Source: JAYEJW01 sp034716535 (GTDB lineage: Bacteria; Pseudomonadota; Gammaproteobacteria; Chromatiales; Chromatiaceae). From it: a stretch of DNA of 5,600 nt. Below the pieces are notes generated by a model that saw only the letters and a list, made by a program, of their open reading frames with translations, searched no databases and was not told the DNA's origin. A program made the position numbers and the translations under genes. Of the stretch, positions 1 through 5,600 are shown in pieces (the stretch's first letter is position 1; every line of letters starts with the position of its first letter). The stretch lies in the NCBI GenBank assembly GCA_034716535.1, contig JAYEJW010000602.1, positions 1 to 5,600 on the forward strand, written 5' to 3'.

Positions 1-639
1 GTGGAACCAGGAGCCCCCGCGCAGCACGCGCCGGCCATCGGCACGTTTATTGCTTACACATCCCTTCTCGCTGCCCCCGTAACCCTCATCATAGTTGCTG
101 CACGTCCATTCCCAAAGGTTGCCCAGCACGTCGTACAGGCCGTAGTCATTGGGGCGGAACCGTGCGACGGGCGCGACGAAGACATAGCCGTCCTTGCATT
201 CGTGCTTGTCGGACCAGACTCTTCCGTCGGTAAATTTGGTCTGGTCCGCGACGTTCGCATATTGACAGGCCCGGTCCAGACTCTCTCCCCAGTACCGGGC
301 CACCTTCGTCCCACCCCGCGCCGCGTACTCCCACTCCGCCTCCGTCGGCAGGCGATAATCACCGCCGGTCTCGCCGTTCAGCCACTTGATATAGGCCATC
401 GCGTCGTTCCAGCTCACGCAGGCCACCGGGTGGTCGTCGCGGTTCTTCTGGTATTGGTTGGGCTTGCGCCAGCTTGCCCATGCACGCCAGTTCATGAAGT
501 TATCGCTATCACTCAGGTCAATAGCGTAGCAACCGTCCTTGCCGCCCGCGTCCTTCTCGGTGTCGGTGCGGTAGCCCGTCGCCTCGACGAAGCGGCGGTA
601 CTCGCCCACCGTCACCTCGGTCCTGGCCAACCGGAAATC
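1..639 (-). pseudogene. FGE-like (SUMF1/EgtB/PvdO-type, C-type-lectin fold) domain fragment, detached 3' part of copy 1
   Basis: Codon-by-codon translation of the minus strand from 639 to 1 gives 213 codons without a stop, beginning DFRLARTEVTVGEYRRF and running off the left edge at RGGSWFH. Family landmarks in order are HPVACVSWNDAMAY, the hallmark YRLPTEAEWEYAARGG, GLYDVLGNLWEWTCSNYD and RRVLRGGSW. By eye about three quarters of residues match the FGE-like domain of the neighbouring copy. All six cysteines of that domain are kept. The frame is offset by one nucleotide from the upstream caspase reading frame, and the first 30 or so residues of the domain (the region with TITGGWFEMGSP in the other copy) are gone. 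It has no evident start codon or ribosome site of its own, so it is probably not translated. The absence of stops suggests the lesion is recent. About 30 C-terminal residues should lie outside the window. Confidence 0.82.
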
Positions 640-1366
640 TCCGCGCCGGGACCTCCTCCCCGGCGCTGCCCGAGGTGATGTACTGGCGCACCGGTTTGGC
701 GGTGGCGCGGGAGATGCTCTTCGGGATCAACGGCGCGCGGGTCCGGAGTATCGTCCCGGAGAAGCAACTGTCGAACAGGAACAGCTCGTGACGGGCCGCC
801 ATGTCTTCGGACCAGTTGAGTATCCGGCCCATGCTCAGGGCCTTGGCGCGAAACTCGCCCGTGGGCGCACCCTCGCCCGGCAGCGGGGCGTCGGTGGGGA
901 CGAGACAACCCTTGTTCGCCTCATTCCAGGTATGTCCGTGACCGGCGAAGTAGAACAACAGTCGATTGTCGGGTTCGTAGCCGTAGTCGTCGATGAACCG
1001 TGTGAAGGCCCGCTTGAGGCCCTTACCGTCCAGACGTGGTGTCCCGGCATTGGGGTAGCGGACCACCGTGAATTCCTTTTCCTCCAGTACCTGCTCGATC
1101 GCGTCCAGTTCACCCGGGATGCTGTCGACATCCGGCCAGCCCGGATCGTCGTACTCACTGACCCCGATCAGCAGGGCGACGCTGTTCTTGTAGAACCTGA
1201 CCTGCTGCCCGCTGCCGTCGCCCAGCGTCACCTTCTGCAGCGGCTTGAGCCCGCGTCCCCCGTCTTCCTTGCCGCAGGAGATGGAAACGAAAAGGCAGAG
1301 GGCGAGCGCCAGGAGCCAGGACAGACGCATCGGTAAAGGGTCTTTCGGCTGCGAACGGTGCGGCAT
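518..1366 (-). CDS. Caspase-fold (peptidase C14) putative lipoprotein, truncated by an out-of-frame internal deletion
   Basis: This is the N-terminal half of a caspase/FGE-like protein (copy 1). Numbering from the ATG at 1366, a second ATG at residue 13 (nt 1330) begins a good signal peptide: Met-Arg, then a hydrophobic run, then SISC followed by Gly-Lys-Glu. This resembles a lipoprotein signal, although the lipobox is weak at -3. No strong ribosome site separates the two starts; I favour 1330 because it leaves a short n-region. The caspase domain covers about residues 58-242: core strand VALLIGVSEY, catalytic His143 in YFAGHGHTW and catalytic Cys201 in LFDSCFSGT. Homology to the neighbouring copy ends after GEEVPAR (residue 242). 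The last 40 residues are an Arg/Gly-rich frameshifted tail read from FGE-coding DNA, ending at TGA 518-520. The C-terminal part of the caspase domain is missing, so activity is doubtful. Cleavage specificity cannot be read from the sequence. Confidence 0.85.
   Translation of the reverse strand: MPHRSQPKDPLPMRLSWLLALALCLFVSISCGKEDGGRGLKPLQKVTLGDGSGQQVRFYKNSVALLIGVSEYDDPGWPDVDSIPGELDAIEQVLEEKEFTVVRYPNAGTPRLDGKGLKRAFTRFIDDYGYEPDNRLLFYFAGHGHTWNEANKGCLVPTDAPLPGEGAPTGEFRAKALSMGRILNWSEDMAARHELFLFDSCFSGTILRTRAPLIPKSISRATAKPVRQYITSGSAGEEVPARRFPVGQDRGDGGRVPPLRRGDGLPHRHREGRGRQGRLLRY
636..645 (-). other. Deletion junction joining caspase and FGE-like coding sequences out of frame
   Basis: On the minus strand the codons for GEEVPAR end at 641 and one extra base (640) precedes the GAT TTC CGG codons of the FGE-like frame. 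In the intact neighbouring copy these two points are separated by about 272 codons holding the end of the caspase domain, both PEGA domains and the start of the FGE-like domain. Copy 1 therefore lost roughly 815 bp, a number not divisible by three, assuming it once had the same layout. The bases CGGA at the join could have belonged to either flank, which would suit a short-homology deletion. The undeleted sequence is not available, so that is inference. Confidence 0.75.
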
Positions 1367-1435
1367 GCGCTACTACCAGGTGAAAATACGGTCAGGCTGA
1401 CTTCCTGGAGACAAAATTACCAGATAGACACAACG

Positions 1436-1520
1436 GTAGGGTGGACAAGTGCAGCGCAGTCCACAAGCTCGTTCCATCGGAGGAGGAATTGGTGGACTGC
1501 GCTGCGCTTGTCCACCCTAC
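1436..1520. repeat. 29-bp inverted repeat pair (repeat A), arms 1436-1464 and 1492-1520
   Basis: The left arm begins GTAGGGTGGACAAG and ends GCAGCGCAGTCCAC. The right arm is its reverse complement with a single mismatch over 29 bases. The arms are separated by 27 bases. Each arm is also internally palindromic, since GTGGAC near one end pairs with GTCCAC at the other. An RNA of either strand could therefore form one long hairpin or two short ones. It resembles dispersed REP/MITE-like intergenic repeats that I recall from many gammaproteobacterial genomes. No transposase belongs to it here. Confidence 0.85.
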
Positions 1521-1546
1521 GAGACTCATAGGACCGTAGATCGTAG

Positions 1547-1615
1547 GTTGGGTTAGATGCGCATCACCGTCAGGCTATCCTTTGTCGACTTGATGTAAGC
1601 GCATTGTAACCCAAC
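1547..1615. repeat. Imperfect palindrome B (GTTGGGTTA ... TAACCCAAC)
   Basis: Outer arms GTTGGGTTA (1547-1555) and TAACCCAAC (1607-1615) are perfect reverse complements. After a 2-by-3 base internal loop, TGCGC (1558-1562) pairs with GCGCA (1599-1603). The central loop is 36 bases. The design is a stem, an asymmetric internal loop, a second GC-rich stem and a loop of about 36-38 bases. The next element shares it, so the two are probably members of one dispersed repeat family. Confidence 0.72.
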
Positions 1616-1642
1616 ATCCGAACATGGGGTCTACGGCAACCC

Positions 1643-1713
1643 GTTGGGATACGGTGCACGCAATGGCGAGGCGGATACGGCTGATCCGGGTCCACGTGTG
1701 CACCTAACCCAAC
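1643..1713. repeat. Imperfect palindrome C, related to palindrome B
   Basis: Outer arms GTTGGG (1643-1648) and CCCAAC (1708-1713) pair. After a 4-by-3 internal loop, GGTGCAC (1653-1659) pairs with GTGCACC (1698-1704). The loop is 38 bases. The right arm reads GTGCACCTAACCCAAC, so it shares TAACCCAAC with palindrome B. Adjacent placement of B and C suggests a tandem insertion of one element type. Confidence 0.65.
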
Positions 1714-1780
1714 CTGGAGGAGTTGCAAGGTGAACACGTGCAGCACGGTTTACCATGGAGGTGCGTAGGACTGAGAACTG

Positions 1781-1809
1781 GTGGACTGCGCTGCGCTTGT
1801 CCACCCTAC
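1781..1809. repeat. Third copy of repeat A, same orientation as the 1492-1520 arm
   Basis: All 29 bases are identical to the arm at 1492-1520, and the identity extends leftward through TGG before falling off. It lies about 37 bases beyond the stop codon of the large caspase gene. With 1492-1520 it forms a direct repeat spanning about 290 bases, and with 1436-1464 a long inverted pair. Perfect identity points to recent spread or gene conversion between copies. Confidence 0.85.
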
Positions 1810-1845
1810 TCGATGACCGCGTCCATTAAAAAAACGAGGTGAGGG

Positions 1846-3912
1846 CTAGAGGTCCTGGGCGAGACGAAAACCCGTGATGGCGTTGCGGTGGCCGGGATCG
1901 TTCCTGAGGCGGTAGGCCGAGCGCACCCAGCGCGGGAAGTTGGGATAGGAACCGCCCCGGGTCACGCGCCGGCCGTCGGCATGATTTTCGTTCACGCACC
2001 TGTTTTCGCCACCCGCATAGTCCCCGTCGTAGTTGCTGCAGGTCCACTCCCAGAGATTGCCCAGCATGTCGTTCAGACCGAACGGGTTGGGGCGATACTG
2101 CGCCACGGGCGCCACGAAGGCGTGACCGTCCCTGCACTCGTGCCTGCTCGTCCAGACGTTGCCGTTTGGCAGTTTCGTCTGGTCCGCGACATTGGCGAAT
2201 TGACAGGCCCGTGCCGGGTCCTCTCCCCAGTAACGCGCCGTCGTCGTCCCGCCGCGCGCCGCGTATTCCCATTCGGCCTCCGTCGGCAGACGGTAGCCCC
2301 CGCCCGTCTCATCGTTCAGCCACGCGATATAGACCATTGCGTCGTACCAGCTCACGCAGGCCACCGGGTGGTCGTCCCGGCCCTTAACGGCCTTGCTCGT
2401 TTTGCGCCAGCTGGCCCACGCACGCCAGTCCCAGAATTTCTCGCCTTCGCCTATATCGATCGCCTTGCAGCCCTCATTGCCGCCCGCGTCCTTCTCTGCG
2501 TCCGTACGGTAGCCCGTCGCCTCGACGAAACGCCGGAACCCGGCCACGGTCACCTCGGTCCTGGCGAGGCGAAAGTCCCCGACCTGGACCCGGTGCCGAC
2601 GCTCGTCGTCGTCCCTGCCCGTCTCCGACGCTGGACTACCCATCTCGAACCATCCACCCGTGATGGTCACCATGTCCGGATCGAGTCCCGATCGGCTCGA
2701 AGCGGGCTGGAGCTTTACCCGCAACGTGCGGGTCTCCCCCGCCGCCAGGGTGATGCGCTCCTCCCAGGGCGCGCGCCCACCCTTCTCGACCCGTACCCGG
2801 TACTCACCCGGCTCCAGGGTATGCCGCTTCGGACCCGTCGGCCCCACCGCCCGTTCGCCGATGTAGACCATGTCCTGGCTGACATTGGAACGCACCACCA
2901 GCCAGGCATTTTGTTCGACCCGGTCCAGGCGCACGGACGCCTGCGCCCACTCCCGCGCGACAATCTCCACCCGCCGCGTTGCCGGCGCGTAACCCTCGGC
3001 CTCCACCCGTACGACCACCTCGCCGGGCAGCACGTTGCGCTGGTTCAGGGGACTTCCCGGCGCGGCCTCGCCCGCGTAACGCCCGTCGATGGTGATCCTC
3101 GCTCCCGGTGCGTTAACGTTGACCTGCAGGTGTCCCGCCAGCGCGGAAGGCGGATCGAGATTGGCAGGGGGATCTCCGGGCGGTGACGTTGCCGCCGGGG
3201 CACGGAAGACGAAGTCGCCGAGCTTGTGCTTGTAATCCGGCCCACGGCCGAACTGGGGTGTCTGATCGCTCGATTCCGCGACGGTACTGCGCAGGTACAT
3301 TCCGAGTTCGGTCCCCGTGATGTACCCGTCCCTCGGCGAGGTGTCCGCCAGACCGAATTCCAGCGCATCGACGAAGGCGGGGGTGAACACGCTGCGGGCC
3401 GGCACCTCCTCACCGGCGCCACCGGCGGTGATGAACTGTCGCACCGGCTTGGCCGTCAGTTTGCTGATATGGAGGGGTTGCGGGATCGCCTTGCTTTGCA
3501 GCACGGTGCCTGAAAAACAACTGTCGAACAGGAACAGGACGTGGTTGGCCGTCATCTGCCGGGTCCAGGCCATGACCTGGCTCATGTGCAGGACCTTCTG
3601 CAGGAACTCGGGACCCGGAAACCCCGATTGCGGGATGGGGGCATCGGACGGCACGAGGTAACCCTGTTCCTCATCGACCCAGGTGTAGCCGTGACCGGAG
3701 AAGTAGATCAGCAGCCGGTTTTCCCGGTCGTAACCGTACTTGTTGATGAAGGACTCGAATGCCTGCTTGAGGTCCCGGCTACTGACGGCCTGCCCCCTTT
3801 CCGGCGGGTAGCGGTCCACCTTGAATCCCTGCGCCTCCAGCGCCGCCTGGACGCGATCGAGTTCTCGCGGGATGCTCGTCAGGTCCGGCCAGCCCGCCGT
3901 GTAATCACTCAC
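1846..3912 (-). CDS. Caspase (peptidase C14) - PEGA - PEGA - FGE-like fusion protein, 5' end removed by an insertion sequence
   Basis: This is copy 2, 688 residues from an internal GTG at 3912. The caspase domain covers about residues 1-240 with His74 in YFSGHGYTW and Cys132 in LFDSCFSGT. A Pro-rich linker (238-258) follows. Two PEGA-like beta domains come next, at about 260-332 (VLPGEVVVRVEAEGYAP) and 335-403 (LEPGEYRVRVEKGG). The FGE-like, C-type-lectin-fold domain spans about 413-688 with TITGGWFEMGSP, YRLPTEAEWEYAARGG, MLGNLWEWTCSNYD, RGGSY and GFRLA. It has six cysteines, all kept in copy 1, which suits disulfides outside the cytoplasm. The usual FGE cysteine motif after RGGSW is absent, so formylglycine formation is unlikely and a binding role is more plausible. 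The GTG start lies inside the conserved core strand (ALLIGV) and has no good ribosome site. The true start was upstream and the product is probably incomplete; I regard it as a likely pseudogene with intact downstream domains. Confidence 0.85.
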   Translation of the reverse strand: MSDYTAGWPDLTSIPRELDRVQAALEAQGFKVDRYPPERGQAVSSRDLKQAFESFINKYGYDRENRLLIYFSGHGYTWVDEEQGYLVPSDAPIPQSGFPGPEFLQKVLHMSQVMAWTRQMTANHVLFLFDSCFSGTVLQSKAIPQPLHISKLTAKPVRQFITAGGAGEEVPARSVFTPAFVDALEFGLADTSPRDGYITGTELGMYLRSTVAESSDQTPQFGRGPDYKHKLGDFVFRAPAATSPPGDPPANLDPPSALAGHLQVNVNAPGARITIDGRYAGEAAPGSPLNQRNVLPGEVVVRVEAEGYAPATRRVEIVAREWAQASVRLDRVEQNAWLVVRSNVSQDMVYIGERAVGPTGPKRHTLEPGEYRVRVEKGGRAPWEERITLAAGETRTLRVKLQPASSRSGLDPDMVTITGGWFEMGSPASETGRDDDERRHRVQVGDFRLARTEVTVAGFRRFVEATGYRTDAEKDAGGNEGCKAIDIGEGEKFWDWRAWASWRKTSKAVKGRDDHPVACVSWYDAMVYIAWLNDETGGGYRLPTEAEWEYAARGGTTTARYWGEDPARACQFANVADQTKLPNGNVWTSRHECRDGHAFVAPVAQYRPNPFGLNDMLGNLWEWTCSNYDGDYAGGENRCVNENHADGRRVTRGGSYPNFPRWVRSAYRLRNDPGHRNAITGFRLAQDL

Positions 3913-3975
3913 CCCGATCAGCAGGGCGTAGCTGCCCCTGTAGAGATTGACGGATCTGCCGCTGCCGTCACCCAG
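3913..3975 (-). pseudogene. In-frame 5' remnant of copy 2, cut at the insertion-sequence boundary
   Basis: The frame of copy 2 stays open upstream of the GTG at 3912. It reads LGDGSGRSVNLYRGSYALLIG, matching the LGDGSGQQVRFYKNSVALLIG segment of copy 1. Homology stops at the Leu codon 3973-3975. Beyond it the codons belong to the mobile element and reach a TAG at 3997-3999. There is no ATG, GTG or TTG in the 28 codons between. The signal peptide and roughly the first 35-45 residues expected from copy 1 are therefore missing, and may lie beyond the element to the right of the window. Confidence 0.75.
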
Positions 3976-5600
3976 TGCAGAACTCCTGACTTGGCGCTAA
4001 ATTCAATGCGACTGGATCGCTTCGTAAACGAGGCGCAGGTTGGTACCAGGGTATTTCATCTGCTGGGTATTCATGTATTCGCAAAGCGCGATGAGAGCTT
4101 GTTGCGATCGGTTATTAGCCAACCCGTAGAGACGCACCCGCAATTCATGCCGTTCGTAATCCGGGATAATGTCGCCGGGTAAGCGGAAGGCGGCTTTGAG
4201 AAAGGCGCGAACTTCATCGTCGTGACGCGCGAAAAAGGGTTCTACAATGCTCGCGAGACAACTCTCACTGCGATAAGCGACGACCTTGATGAGCTGGGTA
4301 ATGGTTTTTCGCTCGCCTTCGTGATGTACGATTTTGTCCGCATCCCGGATACTCTTCAAAGGCACGCGCTTTTCCATGTCATTGATACGCGCGGTGAGTT
4401 GATCGCACTCCTTCTCCAATCGTTCGATCGCCTCCTTTGCCTTCGCTTGCTTGGCCGGTGATGCACCGTCACGTTGTTGCTTCGCATGCTGGGCGTGAGC
4501 TCTGCCGAGCTGCGCCTTTTTGGCCTTGCGCGATTTTTCCAGCGCTCGGCGCTGCGGATTGGGAACCAGCCGCTGCGGATCGGCTGGTTCCGTGGCGTAG
4601 GTGCTCATGTGGTCGAGGTTGAATTCGGCCTGCATGTATTTGAAGAAGTTCTCTTGGCGCCAACGCGCGAACATATGATCGGCGATCTGTTCGGCCGGTA
4701 GATCCTGGCGTGTGGTCAGAATCGCGGTCTGATGGCCGTTTTTACATAGGCGGCGGATTTCGCGCATCCAAAAGGCGGGGCGTTTGCGATTAGCGGGGAT
4801 GACCTGCACGCTGCGCTCGGCCAGCCAATAGGTCACGGGTTTCCCGTCGCGCTCGACGCTGAAGGGGCGAAAGTCCTCCGGCTCCCAGGGCGTCTGTTTA
4901 CCCTTGCGATAGGTGATGACTTCGGTCCCTTGCGCGTGCCACTGTTGAAAGGACTTGGGGCTCCAAGCCTCACGATCGAAGACCAGGGTCAGCGTCCTTT
5001 CGGGGCCGATCTGCTGGCGTGCTTGGGGAATGACCTCCTGCTCGAGCAGCGCCAAGAGGTGCCCATTGATGGGGCTGGTGACGAAGAACAACGGCTCGGC
5101 CGCCCCGTTATGCACCCAAACATCGGTCGAGGCGGGCAAACACTGGCGACGTTTCTGCACAAACGTCTTGGGCAGTGAATGCTTGCGCCCGGTGTAGGCA
5201 TTGACGTGACCGTCGACGTACAGTACGCCCAGCTCATCGGGTTCACCCTGCGACCACTGCTCGGTCAATGCCGCGGCCAGTCGAGCCGCCTGTTGTTGAT
5301 TGCCCAGTTCGTTGAGTTTGCGCCGCAGCGTTTTCACTTCCGGCACGCGATCCAGCCCCAGCAGGATGCCCAGTTCACCGGGTTGATGAGCGCTCAAGCG
5401 CTCAATACTCTTGATGCGCAACAAGGCCATCATGACCAGGCACAACAGGATTGAATGCAGACCATAGAACCCGGCTTTCAGCGGCGCATAAAAACGCTCG
5501 GCGCTGCGCAACAACCCCTCGCCGATAACGGCCGGCAAGGTAAGCAAGACACCGGCATTCGCCACGCCTTCGACCGGCTCGAAGTGCGGGGCCGCTTCCG
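3976..5600 (-). mobile_element. Insertion sequence, partial, one end at about 3976, other end outside the window
   Basis: The element holds one transposase gene and interrupts copy 2 of the caspase gene. The left boundary is set by loss of alignment to copy 1 next to the LGDGSG codons, with an uncertainty of about 3 bases. The plus-strand end reads TGCAGAACTCCTGACTTGGC. The transposase stop is only 27 bases from this end, a compact layout usual for insertion sequences. Terminal inverted repeats and target duplication cannot be tested because the other end is not present. I do not assign an ISfinder family. Confidence 0.75.
4003..5600 (-). CDS. DDE transposase, N-terminus beyond window edge
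   Basis: An open frame runs from the right edge to TGA at 4003-4005. A GTG at 5565 would give 520 residues, but the frame stays open upstream (PHFEPVEGV), so the real start is probably outside the window. Numbering from that GTG, the likely catalytic triad is Asp118 in LYVDGHV, Asp197 in LVFDREAWSP and Glu305 in RWRQENFFKYM, the spacing of an RNase H-fold transposase with an insertion before the Glu. An N-terminal helical segment (about 30-85, with FYGLHSILL and GLDRVPEVKTLRR) precedes the catalytic core. A Lys/Glu/Gln-rich, probably coiled-coil region covers about 340-400. It would catalyse excision and integration of its own element. No frameshift or stop is seen, so this part looks intact. 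It resembles IS4-like transposases in general style, but the precise family is uncertain. Confidence 0.87.
   Translation of the reverse strand, partial: EAAPHFEPVEGVANAGVLLTLPAVIGEGLLRSAERFYAPLKAGFYGLHSILLCLVMMALLRIKSIERLSAHQPGELGILLGLDRVPEVKTLRRKLNELGNQQQAARLAAALTEQWSQGEPDELGVLYVDGHVNAYTGRKHSLPKTFVQKRRQCLPASTDVWVHNGAAEPLFFVTSPINGHLLALLEQEVIPQARQQIGPERTLTLVFDREAWSPKSFQQWHAQGTEVITYRKGKQTPWEPEDFRPFSVERDGKPVTYWLAERSVQVIPANRKRPAFWMREIRRLCKNGHQTAILTTRQDLPAEQIADHMFARWRQENFFKYMQAEFNLDHMSTYATEPADPQRLVPNPQRRALEKSRKAKKAQLGRAHAQHAKQQRDGASPAKQAKAKEAIERLEKECDQLTARINDMEKRVPLKSIRDADKIVHHEGERKTITQLIKVVAYRSESCLASIVEPFFARHDDEVRAFLKAAFRLPGDIIPDYERHELRVRLYGLANNRSQQALIALCEYMNTQQMKYPGTNLRLVYEAIQSH

Larger units (their letters stand above)
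1367..1845. other. Non-coding repeat-rich spacer between the two caspase genes
   Basis: There is no credible gene in these 479 bases. The stretch separates the stop of copy 2 from the start of copy 1 and contains at least three imperfect palindromes plus an extra copy of one arm, listed separately. A promoter for copy 1 would have to lie at about 1367-1440 on the minus strand, but I see no convincing -35/-10 pair there. A run of seven T on the minus strand (about 1828-1834) follows the copy 2 stop without a clear stem before it, so I do not call an intrinsic terminator. Confidence 0.7.

Noticed and set aside
1..678. Long plus-strand open frame opposite the copy 1 FGE-like domain
   Set aside because: It is the antisense of a clearly recognisable domain. 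Its Pro/Val/Arg-rich translation has no family features, and such frames are common opposite GC-rich genes.
1367..1470. Possible sigma-70 promoter for copy 1 (TTGTCC ... TATCTG on the minus strand)
   Set aside because: Each box matches the consensus at only about half its positions, and the -35 candidate lies inside repeat A. It is not better than chance.
1436..1809. CRISPR array
   Set aside because: The repeated arms lie in both orientations with unequal gaps and only three copies, and no cas gene is present. These are dispersed palindromic repeats.
1825..1860. Possible intrinsic terminator after copy 2 (run of T on the minus strand)
   Set aside because: No stable GC-rich stem directly precedes the T run; only short complementary pieces overlapping the stop codon are seen.
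1888..3186. 432-codon plus-strand open frame opposite copy 2
   Set aside because: It is a shadow of the PEGA and FGE-like coding region. Its composition reflects the complement of GC-rich codons and shows no motif.
3541..4182. Plus-strand open frame crossing the caspase gene and the insertion-sequence end
   Set aside because: It spans the boundary between two unrelated DNA segments and is antisense to real domains in both, so it cannot be an evolved gene.

Overview
The window looks like an accessory region of a GC-rich proteobacterial chromosome. A gammaproteobacterium, perhaps of the Chromatiales type, is my best guess. It rests on base composition and on short palindromic intergenic repeats (GTAGGGTGGACAAG..., GTTGGGTTA...) that I recall as common in such genomes; no marker gene fixes the taxonomy. 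Every gene I can support is on the minus strand, so the window reads right to left.

From the right: 4003-5600 is a DDE transposase gene that runs off the right edge. The end of its insertion sequence (IS) falls at about 3976, inside the 5' part of the next gene. At 1846-3912 (open frame to 3996) lies a large gene for a caspase-fold peptidase (peptidase C14), two PEGA-type domains and a C-terminal formylglycine-generating-enzyme-like (FGE-like, C-type-lectin fold) domain. Its signal-peptide end is cut off by the IS. Positions 1367-1845 hold no gene but are full of palindromic repeats. At 1-1366 lies a second, paralogous copy. It has an intact N-terminus and caspase dyad, but it jumps at about 640 straight from the caspase domain into the FGE-like domain, out of frame, and its last part lies beyond the left edge.

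The two genes are a tandem pair. Copy 1 supplies the lipoprotein-like N-terminus that copy 2 has lost, and copy 2 supplies the linker and PEGA region that copy 1 has lost. The inferred ancestral protein is an exported, probably lipid-anchored protein with the order caspase, PEGA, PEGA, FGE-like. The FGE-like domain lacks the cysteines expected of a true FGE at the usual place and is more likely a binding or recognition domain coupled to a protease. Both copies have been hit by independent lesions, one an internal deletion and the other an IS insertion.

The most interesting open question is whether the C-terminal lectin-fold domains were targets of a diversity-generating retroelement. No reverse transcriptase or template repeat is in the window, so that is only a hypothesis.
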